Below, in pieces: positions 42,791-49,979 of a stretch of DNA of 60,505 nt. Both the position numbers and the translations under genes were made by a program. Under the pieces are notes generated by a model. It did not search any database, was not told where the DNA came from, and saw only the letters and a list, made by a program, of their open reading frames with translations. The DNA is from Syntrophus sp. (in: bacteria) (GTDB lineage Bacteria; Desulfobacterota; Syntrophorhabdia; Syntrophorhabdales; Syntrophorhabdaceae): NCBI GenBank assembly GCA_013824645.1, contig PNOF01000008.1, forward strand, positions 1-60,505, read 5' to 3'. Position 1 is the stretch's first letter. The number at the start of each line of letters is the position of its first letter.

Positions 42791-43183
42791 ACATAAAACC
42801 CCTCATTTACTCGCAGAAGCTCGTTGGATGTCCCGCCTGCGCGGGATGAAGGCCCGCTTCGCTTTACCCACAGGGGACTTTAGACAGCAAAGGACCCCCA
42901 GGGGTAAATACCAATAAATATAAAAATACCGTTTTAGTGCCACCGGTGTGAACTCGTGGGCATCTATTTGCCCTCAGCGTTTTATATTCACTGGTTGCTT
43001 CTCCTTGTACATGCCTTACAGTCTGAACCGACTGTCCGACAGGTATCTTGTTAGATAATAATAAAAGGCCCCTCCAAAAAAGGCTTGACAGAAGGGTCGT
43101 TCTTTTTTAGGCTCTAACGTAGCTTCAAATGATTACAATAAAAGACGGGCAGATTCCGAGTGCCTTGCAAAAAGGAGAAAAAA

Positions 43184-43600
43184 ATGAACAAGGAAGAAAT
43201 ATTCAAATTTATCAACGACAATCCGGTTTGTTTTCTTGCTACCGTTGAAGGCGATGCGCCACGGGTCCGGGCGATGGCCACGCATAAAGCTGACGGGAGG
43301 GGAATTCTGCTCCAGATAAGTACCCCCAAGGATGTCTATAAGGAACTTGTCAAGAACCCGAAGGTGGAACTCTGTTACAACAATCTTGCAGAGGGTATAC
43401 AAGTACGCGTCAGCGGCACTGCCGAATTTATGGAAGATCAGGGTCTCAAAGAAGAGGTCCTGAACGCGCGGCCATTTCTGAAGCCATTAGTAGAAAGTGA
43501 TGGGTACGATGTTATAAAGATTTTTCGGGTTGCCAATGCTATAGCTTTCGTGTGGACCAGGGAGACGAACTTTGCTCCCAAAGCCTATATTAAACTGTAA
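43184..43600 (+). CDS. Pyridoxamine-5'-phosphate oxidase-like flavin-binding protein
   Basis: A 138-residue split-barrel protein. NPVCFLATVEGDAPRVRAMA is the usual N-terminus, followed by STPKDVYKELVKNPKVELC and IQVRVSGTAEFMED. Such proteins bind FMN or F420 and reduce or protect small substrates. The frame is open to 43160, but AAAGGAG precedes ATG 43184. It stands alone in front of an MFS transporter gene in the same direction (73 bases apart). Confidence 0.88.
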   Translation: MNKEEIFKFINDNPVCFLATVEGDAPRVRAMATHKADGRGILLQISTPKDVYKELVKNPKVELCYNNLAEGIQVRVSGTAEFMEDQGLKEEVLNARPFLKPLVESDGYDVIKIFRVANAIAFVWTRETNFAPKAYIKL

Positions 43601-43673
43601 ACTGCTCGACTGGACCTGGAAGAGAATGTGACCTCAATGGGCTTTCTGTTTTTCGGGGGGGGGATAGGTTTAG

Positions 43674-44918
43674 ATGAATAAAAACATCACACCGGTATCG
43701 TTTTTGTGTATCCTCACCGGTTTGAACCTCTTTAACTACCTGGACCGCTATGTTGTGAACGCTGTACGGACGCCTATGGCCGCAGAGTTTGGCATTAATT
43801 ATGGAGATTCGGGCCGGCTCTTTACCGCCTTTATGATCGGTTATTTCATTACTTCCCCCTTCTTTGGTTATCTGGGAGACCGGATTTCCCGGAAGGCCCT
43901 TGTTATTCTGGGCATTCTGGTCTGGAGCATAGGCACTGTACTCACGGGCTTTGCCCAGGGGTTCGGGCTGCTCCTCTTTTTTCGGGTACTGGTAGGTGTC
44001 GGGGAGGCAAGTTACGCGACGCTTGCTCCCGGTCTGATTTCCGACACGTGGCCTTCGGATAAACGCAATAATGCCCTTACGATTTTTTACGTTGCCATTC
44101 CTGTAGGCGCTGCCATCGGCTATATCATGGGCGGTGCAATAGCGGCCAACTGGGGCTGGCGCTATGCCTTCTTCTGGGCTGGCGCACCGGGCCTTCTGCT
44201 GGCCCTCGTGCTTCTTCCTTTCCGTGAGCCGAAGCGGGGAGAAGCTGATGCAGACAACGGCGAAGGCTTGACGAAACCGGGCATTACAGATGTCTTTAAA
44301 CTGTTCCGTAATGGAGACTTTAATCTTATTGTCTGGGGCTATGTTGCTTATACCTTCGCGTTGGGAGGTTTCGCCTTCTGGGGTCCCACGTTTCTGGAAG
44401 AAGTGCACCGGCTCTCAACGGAAAAGGCAGATCATTTTTTCGGCGCTGTTATTATTGTGGCTGGCCTGGTTGGGACCCTCCTCGGTGGTTTTGCAGCGAC
44501 ACGCTGGCATAGACGTAATCCGGCAGGATATGCCTGGCTGCTTTTCGGTTCAGTCTTCCTTGCTGTTCCTCTCTCTTTTTTCGCATTAATTTCATCAAAC
44601 ACAGTCCTTGCCATGGGTCTCCTTGCGGCCTCTATTTTTCTTCTCTTTCTCTGTACAGGGCCTGTCAATACACTGATTCTTGAAGCGGTGCCGGTCAATT
44701 TGCGGTCAAGCGCAATGGCGATCTCTATTTTTATGATTCATCTGTTTGGTGATATGTGGTCACCTGAAATTATTGGCCGTGTGGCAGACCACATGGACAG
44801 GGACCTGCAGAAAGCGAGCCTCATTCTTCCCGGAGTATTGCTGTTGGCCGCGTTTTTCTGGCTTGTCCTGGCTTTAAAGACCGTGCGTGCCCATCGCGGG
44901 AAAATTCTTGCCAACTAA
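43674..44918 (+). CDS. Spinster-type MFS transporter
   Basis: A 414-residue transporter with about 12 helices. It has NLFNYLDRYVVNAV in helix 1, the MFS motif GYLGDRISRKALVILG between helices 2 and 3, and FRVLVGVGEASYATLAPGLI of Spinster proteins in helix 4. Bacterial members move unknown lipids or hydrophobic anions. The start ATG 43674 is preceded by a run of G and GATAGG. It is next to the PNPOx-like protein; substrate not known. Confidence 0.9.
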   Translation: MNKNITPVSFLCILTGLNLFNYLDRYVVNAVRTPMAAEFGINYGDSGRLFTAFMIGYFITSPFFGYLGDRISRKALVILGILVWSIGTVLTGFAQGFGLLLFFRVLVGVGEASYATLAPGLISDTWPSDKRNNALTIFYVAIPVGAAIGYIMGGAIAANWGWRYAFFWAGAPGLLLALVLLPFREPKRGEADADNGEGLTKPGITDVFKLFRNGDFNLIVWGYVAYTFALGGFAFWGPTFLEEVHRLSTEKADHFFGAVIIVAGLVGTLLGGFAATRWHRRNPAGYAWLLFGSVFLAVPLSFFALISSNTVLAMGLLAASIFLLFLCTGPVNTLILEAVPVNLRSSAMAISIFMIHLFGDMWSPEIIGRVADHMDRDLQKASLILPGVLLLAAFFWLVLALKTVRAHRGKILAN

Positions 44919-44975
44919 GTATTAAAAACTGAACTACTACCCGGAGAACCGGGTATCTGAAAAGGGAGGTGACCT

Positions 44976-45212
44976 ATAAGGAAAATTATCAGCATCTGCA
45001 TTGCCTGTTCTTTTCTTGTTCTGTCCCTGGGGTGCGAAAGGACCGATACGGCCATTGATCTTTACAAAAAGGTAAAGGAAGACTCAAAACAAAAGGCCCA
45101 GCAGGCCCAGGACGAAGCACAGAAAATTATAGAGAAAAAGGCGAAAGATGCCATGTCGACAAGAGACAGCGGGGATGGCGAAAAAGATACAGACAGGAAA
45201 GACAAGGAATAA
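44976..45212 (+). CDS. Small lipoprotein with probable AUA start codon
   Basis: A frame of 78 codons, open from a TGA just upstream, reads IRKIISICIACSFLVLSLGC with the lipobox cysteine at residue 20, then a basic, coiled tail ending KDTDRKDKE. GGGAGGTGA, a near-perfect ribosome site, lies five bases before the codon ATA 44976. There is no ATG, GTG or TTG in frame before the lipobox, so the likely start is ATA (or ATT 44985). The gene lies between the MFS gene and the anti-sigma gene, convergent with the latter (10-base gap). A possible ECF-like GAACTA/ATCTGA pair precedes it. Confidence 0.65.
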   Translation: MRKIISICIACSFLVLSLGCERTDTAIDLYKKVKEDSKQKAQQAQDEAQKIIEKKAKDAMSTRDSGDGEKDTDRKDKE

Positions 45213-45221
45213 AGGCTAAAT

Positions 45222-46325
45222 TTATTGATTGGCCGTGATTTCTATACTGATCCTGATATATTCTTCCTGTGAAGGGGCCGGCAAAACATTCTCTTTGATA
45301 TTTCCAATGGTCTTCAGGGTATCGAGAAACTCTTTTATTTTCTGACCGGGTAGATCTGCGATAAGTATGGTGAAATTATCATGACGGGATATTATATTGA
45401 TATGCCGTGCGCCGAAACGGTTGAGAAGCTCTTCCGTTTCTCTAAGCGCTGTTTCTGCGTTGTTCGTACGAAGAGCAATAGAAAACCGGTCCTGCTGCAT
45501 AGGGGCAGTTGGCTGAAGTTCTTTTGCCACCCGTAATTTTTTTGCCGTTACCGGTTCTGGTGATGTTCCTTCCTGAGAAGAAGCGATACCTCCTGCTGCT
45601 TTCGGTAAAGGAGCCGGCGATGGGGCCCTTTCCTGCATGGCCAGTGAGTCTGATTTTCGCAGGGAAACCTCTGCTTTCATCTCCTGCTCAATATATTTGC
45701 CCTTTATGGCCGACTTATTTTCGGCCATGTACCTCTCCGGAGCGGTTCCAGGAGGGGCTACACCATCTGTATCATACTGCAGGCCCGATCTGACTTTAAT
45801 GCCTGGTACGACGACAGTGATCTTATTCTTTTGCTTCTCAGGGAATATATCAGAATCGGCCTTAAGACCCGGAGAGGTTATTTTAGCCGCTGGGGGAGCC
45901 CCGTCATCCTGTTTCCGGGCGAGTTCCTGCGGAATGGTTGTCAATGATTCCTGAGGCTCATGAAGAACTTTTATCTCAGGGCCGCTGGTCCGGTAAACAG
46001 AGAATACCAGCACCGCCACCAGACAGGTTGCCATCACTTCTATGGGTATCTTTATGTGAAAGGGGTAGAAGAGCTTTTCGAATAGTCCCTTTTTGGATGT
46101 GGCCTCTTCGCGCACGCGGACCATGATCTTCTGTGTAAACCACGGAGGGGGATCCACTTCTTCAAGACTGCGAAGGAGGTCCCCTGTTTTTTTCAACTCT
46201 GAAAGAGTGGCGCTGCAGTGCGCACAATCAGCGAGGTGCTCTTCAATGAGCTGCTTCTCGCCGGCAGATACAGCCCCGTCAAGATATGCCGATAGTTTGT
46301 TCTCTATATCGCCGCATTGCGTCAT
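45222..46325 (-). CDS. Membrane-bound anti-sigma factor
   Basis: A 367-residue anti-sigma factor. The N-terminal zinc-binding motif is EEHLADCAHC (H-x3-C-x2-C) within a zf-HC2 domain (residues 1-45). A single helix IEVMATCLVAVLVFSVYR (about 93-112) leads to a long periplasmic region, disordered and proline-rich to about 275, then a folded end (RTNNAETALRETEELLNRFG, DNFTILIADLPGQKIKEFLD). It holds the sigma factor at the membrane until proteolysis or a signal frees it. Its start overlaps the sigma stop, so they are co-translated. The C-terminal sensor domain is not recognised. Confidence 0.88.
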   Translation of the reverse strand: MTQCGDIENKLSAYLDGAVSAGEKQLIEEHLADCAHCSATLSELKKTGDLLRSLEEVDPPPWFTQKIMVRVREEATSKKGLFEKLFYPFHIKIPIEVMATCLVAVLVFSVYRTSGPEIKVLHEPQESLTTIPQELARKQDDGAPPAAKITSPGLKADSDIFPEKQKNKITVVVPGIKVRSGLQYDTDGVAPPGTAPERYMAENKSAIKGKYIEQEMKAEVSLRKSDSLAMQERAPSPAPLPKAAGGIASSQEGTSPEPVTAKKLRVAKELQPTAPMQQDRFSIALRTNNAETALRETEELLNRFGARHINIISRHDNFTILIADLPGQKIKEFLDTLKTIGNIKENVLPAPSQEEYIRISIEITANQ

Positions 46326-46930
46326 ATGTCACCGAGTATCTTTTTCAGACAGTTTTTCACGCTGCCCCGGGCCCTGAAGAGTCGTGATTTTACGGTTCCA
46401 TCAGGTATTTTCAGGATATCACTGATCTCTTCGTAAGAAAACCCTTCAATGTCTCTCAGTACCAACACCTGTTTGTATTCGGTATCGAGGGTATTAATGC
46501 ACCCCTGGACCTTTGCCTGGACCTCTTTTTGTTCCAGTTGTTCGATAGCGGAAGCCTCGCGGGCCGGTGGATCATAAGTTAGGGTGCCGGATTCTGTTTC
46601 CACAGGATCATCAAGAGAGATCACTTCGTGATAAGACCGTGATTGTAGCTGTCGCAAACGATTTTTTGTGTGATTGATAGTAATGCCTGTGAGCCAGGTG
46701 GAAAACTTTGCCTCGCCCCTGAACTTTTTTATTGACCGGTATGCGGAGAGGAAGGCTTCCTGTGTGATATCACAGGCTTCATCGTAGTCGCCAATCATCC
46801 GATACGCAATGTTAATCATTTTCTTCTGGTGCCTCTCTACGAGAATTTCAAAAGCATCTATATGGCCTTTTTGGCATCGGGTTACATACTCGGCATCATC
46901 ATCCGTGGAGACCCGTTTCTTCTCATTCAA
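46322..46930 (-). CDS. rpoE: ECF (RpoE-type) RNA polymerase sigma factor
   Basis: A 202-residue group 4 sigma factor. Region 2 runs from about residue 13 to 85 (YVTRCQKGHIDAFEILVERH, DITQEAFLSAYRSIKKFRGE, STWLTGITINHTKN), region 4 from about 145 to 195 (LDTEYKQVLVLRDIEGFSYE, EISDILKIPDGTVKSRLFRA). The frame is open to 47077; no ATG gives a normal N-terminus, and TTG 46930 yields the expected length. The -10 box of a matching promoter ends five bases before that TTG, so the transcript would be nearly leaderless if it starts there. The gene precedes and overlaps its anti-sigma gene. Confidence 0.9.
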   Translation of the reverse strand: MNEKKRVSTDDDAEYVTRCQKGHIDAFEILVERHQKKMINIAYRMIGDYDEACDITQEAFLSAYRSIKKFRGEAKFSTWLTGITINHTKNRLRQLQSRSYHEVISLDDPVETESGTLTYDPPAREASAIEQLEQKEVQAKVQGCINTLDTEYKQVLVLRDIEGFSYEEISDILKIPDGTVKSRLFRARGSVKNCLKKILGDI

Positions 46931-46934
46931 TGTA

Positions 46935-46963
46935 TTAGACACTTCTCGCAATGAAATTGTTCC
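46935..46963 (-). promoter_or_regulatory. Autoregulatory ECF-type promoter of the sigma gene
   Basis: GGAACAA (46957-46963), 16-base spacer, GTCTAA (46935-46940) on the minus strand. The -10 and spacer match the promoters at 28.7-37.9 kb; the -35 differs in two bases. Its position between the upstream lipoprotein gene and the sigma gene suggests feedback control. Confidence 0.7.
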
Positions 46964-46994
46964 CCGCACCAGCTTAAACCATTTGAACCTGTCC

Positions 46995-47525
46995 CTATTT
47001 TGTTTGCTTTGCCACCTGAATAGCGGTCCCCTTGTTCTTCTCACCGGGCCCCAGATTAACAGTAATGGCGTTATCACCGGCTACGGTAAACGATGCTATT
47101 CCCTGATCGCCTGATCCCTGGACAAAGCTGTTTTTCACATTCTTCAGATTCGATTTATAGAAGGCAGCCACTTTTTCAAAATTATCGGGTGTCACCAATG
47201 TACACATGTCTGTTCGTCCCTTGCCATCACCTGCGGCGCCCTGCATTGAGACAATTGCTTTCACCGTTGCTCCGGGATATACGGGAACGCCGAGCTGCGC
47301 TTCTGTAATTGTTCCACCCGGCTGTCCTGCGACGACGACAGCTTTACCGTCCTTTGTTTCGATCTGCACAGCGCCCTGGCCTGATGAACCGTCGGTTTTC
47401 ATCGTTACCTTGCCGCCTGGTGTCGAAATCGAAAAGGTATCTTCTTTTTTGCCACAACCTGTCATGAGTAAACCGGTGATGACAAACAGAGAGATTATAA
47501 CCAAAAACATTCCATTCTTTTTCAT
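46995..47525 (-). CDS. Predicted lipoprotein upstream of the sigma gene
   Basis: A 176-residue lipoprotein (FLVIISLFVITGLLMTGC, modified cysteine near 24). The mature part begins with a flexible segment and a repeat-like KVTMKTDGSSGQGAVQIETK, then LGVPVYPGATVKAIVSMQGA and TPDNFEKVAAFYKSNLKNVK, which resemble uncharacterised exported proteins with a pseudo-cohesin or stress role. AAGGAGG precedes ATG 47525 (frame opens at 47543). It is transcribed towards sigma, 65 bases away; it may be a sensor partner, but that is inference. Confidence 0.75.
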   Translation of the reverse strand: MKKNGMFLVIISLFVITGLLMTGCGKKEDTFSISTPGGKVTMKTDGSSGQGAVQIETKDGKAVVVAGQPGGTITEAQLGVPVYPGATVKAIVSMQGAAGDGKGRTDMCTLVTPDNFEKVAAFYKSNLKNVKNSFVQGSGDQGIASFTVAGDNAITVNLGPGEKNKGTAIQVAKQTK

Positions 47526-47549
47526 ATCCATAGCCTCCTTCATTTTATC

Positions 47550-47629
47550 AGCGATCAGATGATGCTATAGGTGTTCCCTTTTCCAGTTCATTATTAACCG
47601 CAATACAGTTTTTTGCAATGGAAAAATAT
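47550..47629. repeat. Direct repeat, left copy, flanking a toxin-antitoxin pair
   Basis: An 80-base sequence that begins AGCGATCAGATGATGCTATA and ends in TTTTTTGCAATGGAAAA. About 90 per cent identical to 48451-48528. The toxin-antitoxin genes lie between the copies. Confidence 0.75.
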
Positions 47630-47740
47630 TCCATGAGAGACAAGTTCAAGGAGAAAAGGGGCTCGGCCGGAATCGACTTCTGGTAATTTGGCCCGTTATG
47701 CCACCACAACGCTTCAACGGTTTTATACGCACTTTATCCC

Positions 47741-47769
47741 TTGACATAAAGTAACTTATAAGTTACCAT
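47741..47769 (+). promoter_or_regulatory. Promoter with palindromic operator for the toxin-antitoxin operon
   Basis: TTGACA (47741-47746) and TACCAT (47764-47769) at 17-base spacing, with the perfect palindrome GTAACTTATAAGTTAC (47751-47766) between and over the -10. It is a likely operator for the antitoxin. The expected transcript starts at or next to the ATG 47777, so the toxin may be leaderless. Confidence 0.65.
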
Positions 47770-47776
47770 TATAACG

Positions 47777-48067
47777 ATGATTGAATACCAGATCGGGGAA
47801 TTTGTCAGAGATGGTTCGTCACCATTCATTACAACAGCCCTTTATCGATTGCAGTACGGCAACTTTTCCAACGTTCAGCCCGTAGGCAGTGGAGTTTCAG
47901 AGTATAAGATAGATTTTGGTCCCGGATATAGGATCTATTTTGGAAAAGATGGAAATACCTTGGTTATACTGTTAACCGGAGGAACAAAGAAGACGCAGAG
48001 TAAAGACATAGAAAAAGCAAAAACGTTCTGGCAAGAGTATAAGGCCGGAAAGAAGCAAGGAGGTTAA
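47777..48067 (+). CDS. RelE/ParE-type toxin (killer protein)
   Basis: A 96-residue toxin of the RelE/HigB family. It has YGNFSNVQPVGSGVSEYKID and FGPGYRIYFGKDGNTLVILL, and a C-terminal TKKTQSKDIEKAKTFWQEYK. The basic/aromatic residues of the family are kept. It is slightly short at the N-terminus compared with relatives of about 100-110 residues. No ribosome site precedes ATG 47777. The antitoxin follows two bases after the stop. Members cleave mRNA at the ribosome; some act on DNA gyrase. Confidence 0.85.
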   Translation: MIEYQIGEFVRDGSSPFITTALYRLQYGNFSNVQPVGSGVSEYKIDFGPGYRIYFGKDGNTLVILLTGGTKKTQSKDIEKAKTFWQEYKAGKKQGG

Positions 48068-48069
48068 TT

Positions 48070-48381
48070 ATGGCTCTTACCCGTGATTTTAAAGAAACGA
48101 TAATGAAGCGTGCAGGCCGTGACGAACAATACCGTAAGGGATTACTTACCGAGGCAGTAAATGAACTCCTCGAAGGGAACCTTGACGTAGGTAAAGCAAT
48201 GCTGCGCGATTATATCAATGCAACCATTACTTTCCCGACGCTCGCCCAGAAACTAAACAAATCCAGCAAGAGCATTCACCGGATGTTGGGGCCGGACGGC
48301 AATCCACGCATGGACAGCATCATCGGTATCTTGAAAATCCTACAGGACCAGGAACAAGTTAAACTGCATGTACAATATTGA
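48070..48381 (+). CDS. HigA-type antitoxin (helix-turn-helix)
   Basis: A 103-residue antitoxin with a helix-turn-helix domain (about 52-95: ATITFPTLAQKLNKSSKSIH, RMLGPDGNPRMDSIIGILKI). The N-terminal part FKETIMKRAGRDEQYRKGLL likely contacts the toxin. AAGGAGG six bases before ATG 48070, much stronger than that of the toxin, fits excess antitoxin. It likely represses its own operon at the palindrome 47751-47766. Confidence 0.87.
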   Translation: MALTRDFKETIMKRAGRDEQYRKGLLTEAVNELLEGNLDVGKAMLRDYINATITFPTLAQKLNKSSKSIHRMLGPDGNPRMDSIIGILKILQDQEQVKLHVQY

Positions 48382-48450
48382 GCGAATTACCCCGATTCGC
48401 TACTTCACGCTTTTGAAAGGTGTCAACATAGACCATACCCTAACCCGACG

Positions 48451-48528
48451 AGCGATCAGATGATGCTATAGGTTTTCCCTTTTCCAGTTCATTATTACTG
48501 CAATGCAGTTTTTTGCAATGGAAAATAT
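48451..48528. repeat. Direct repeat, right copy, flanking the toxin-antitoxin pair
   Basis: Matches 47550-47629 with few changes (AGGTTTTCCC against AGGTGTTCCC, short differences after TTATTA). It starts 70 bases after the antitoxin stop. Confidence 0.75.
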
Positions 48529-49003
48529 CCTGCATCACGCTTCATCAGTGAAGAGCGTAAAAACATTTGTTTTATACGCACCACGAAAAAGATTGAACTT
48601 GTTTATTTCCTGCAGCGTGCTACAGGGAGGTTTATGCGTAAGTTTGCTTCCTGAAAAACGTGCCCTGTATTGCTTTTCAAACTGGGATGGTTTCAAGCAG
48701 CATTCGATTATGGAATCGCCGATTTTTCTGATATATGGTGTTTTGTGTCCGGCCAACGGCTTGGAGGGAACCTCCATCTGCGCTGCCCTGCATCGCCATG
48801 CGCTGCACTATTACCGGGGCTTGCGTCGCCCCCTCCGGCAGCAAAGCTGTCGGAGCCTCCCCTTCTCGCCCAGAAATGGGCTATTAAGCTTCCGCGCCAG
48901 CAAGGCTCACAGGACAACACATCTGAAGCTCCCCTCCAAGCCGTCGTCCATTCTACGCCGGGATGAGTCCCGGCAATAGTCGAGGAATATTCAATGTGTT
49001 TGT
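48529..49003. other. Gene-free region with dispersed repeat copy
   Basis: No gene is supported. It contains the 16-base GTTTTGTGTCCGGCCA element (48740-48755), which is also at 5950, and one copy of the dispersed repeat at 48816-48870 (GCGTCGCCCCCTCCGGCAGC and its hairpin). The frames here are not coding-like. Confidence 0.5.
48816..48870. repeat. Single copy of the dispersed GC-rich repeat
   Basis: Starts GGGGCTTGCGTCGCCCCCTC and contains the same hairpin (CCGGCAGC...GCTGTCGG) as 11388-11420, identical over about 34 bases. Third locus of this family in the window. Confidence 0.7.
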
Positions 49004-49025
49004 GCTTCGCGGAGCGAAGCTTTTT
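49004..49025 (+). terminator. Intrinsic terminator
   Basis: GCTTCGC-GGA-GCGAAGC followed by TTTTT. It faces the integron cassettes downstream and may insulate them. Confidence 0.7.
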
Positions 49026-49329
49026 GTTTTTCAGTATATCCGAGAATGTGTTGGTGGCTACGCATTTCTTCCTGCTATGCGTAACAAAATCGATTCTTCT
49101 AAGACCATCATAGCTTACATGCGGTAATCGTGGAAGGAATATTCATATTAAACGACCGTCGTTTTTGGTGATATTACTGATAAATTGTGTTGTTTGACGG
49201 AAAGTGTAGAATACTATTTCTCCGTAATCATTATATTTTATTTCTTGCCATTTGAAAATACGCCGTATATGATAATAGAAAAGTGTGAAAAAATGACCGT
49301 CGTATATTAAGTTGTTCGCATGAGATGAT

Positions 49330-49884
49330 ATGACGAAATATCAACGAGACTTTTTATCGAAACTTAAAGACCACGACGCGTGGCCAGCTTTGCAACGTGG
49401 CGATTTCCTCCAAAACCTGAATGACTTTGCTGACAGCGCAGCGGCAACCCACGCAACAGAAGGTTACCTCGCCGCCTTTCTTGTCTACCAACAGCTTGTG
49501 GAGGAGATGGTCAACGTTTTGGTTGATTGCTCGACATTTCTCATACAATGTCGTGTCTTTCCGTTGGAATATCGTGGGACCAAACAATCCAGGAAGAAAA
49601 TGTTCGGGCAACTACTGATCGAATTCGAAGCTGGAATCATGGATGCCCACACCAGTACCCTTCTATCCAAGTGCCGGACCCTCAATGACCTTAGGATTCG
49701 GATGATCCACAAGATTACTCGCAAAGAGTCTCTTACGGATATTACGCGACGTGCTTCACATGCCAAACGGCTCTTTGATGAGATATTCGAACTGTACGAC
49801 CACATTTATGAAGACTTCCGATCATCCTTCAAAGATCACAAGAAAGACATTGCGGAGCTTGAAGAAATGTTAGAAGAAACATGA
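49330..49884 (+). CDS. Integron cassette protein with HEPN-like motif
   Basis: A 184-residue, mainly helical, soluble protein. The segment LNDLRIRMIHKITRKE contains R-x4-H, the mark of HEPN RNases, in a helix with the usual flanking hydrophobic residues. The rest has LAAFLVYQQLVEEMVNVLVD and an acidic C-terminal helix. It is the only gene in cassette 1, with ATG 16 bases from the cassette start. HEPN proteins are often toxins or defence RNases; that role here is inferred. No ribosome site stronger than GAGATGAT. Confidence 0.65.
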   Translation: MTKYQRDFLSKLKDHDAWPALQRGDFLQNLNDFADSAAATHATEGYLAAFLVYQQLVEEMVNVLVDCSTFLIQCRVFPLEYRGTKQSRKKMFGQLLIEFEAGIMDAHTSTLLSKCRTLNDLRIRMIHKITRKESLTDITRRASHAKRLFDEIFELYDHIYEDFRSSFKDHKKDIAELEEMLEET

Positions 49885-49888
49885 GCTA

Positions 49889-49951
49889 TGCGAACGAGGC
49901 GTTGCAGCGAATCGGCCATAAAGTGGCCTCTCGCTGAACTCCATGTTCGGC
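49889..49951 (+). repeat. attC site of cassette 1
   Basis: Outer boxes TGCGAAC (49889-49895) and GTTCGGC (49945-49951). Inner arms GAGGCGTTGCAGCGA and TCGCTGAACTCCAT pair with one extra G in the left arm, as in attC sites where an unpaired base decides the strand. The centre GGCC...GGCC closes the hairpin. The sequence order AAC-n-CGTT ... AACTCC-n-GTT is the canonical attC layout. Confidence 0.8.
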
Positions 49952-49979
49952 ACGAAACAAACAAAGGCTTTAAGAGATC

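Larger units (their letters stand above)
42038..43183. other. Long gene-free region with inverted and dispersed repeats
   Basis: About 1.1 kb with no supported gene. It holds a 17-base perfect inverted repeat (42322-42371), two exact-period repeat units (from 42618) and a G/C-rich stretch near 42830-42900. A 102-residue frame on the minus strand across 42318-42626 overlaps the inverted repeat and has no conserved features. Confidence 0.5.

Noticed and set aside
43590-44408. A 272-codon frame on the minus strand opposite the MFS gene
   Set aside because: No signal, motif or ribosome site; the + strand encodes a full transporter.
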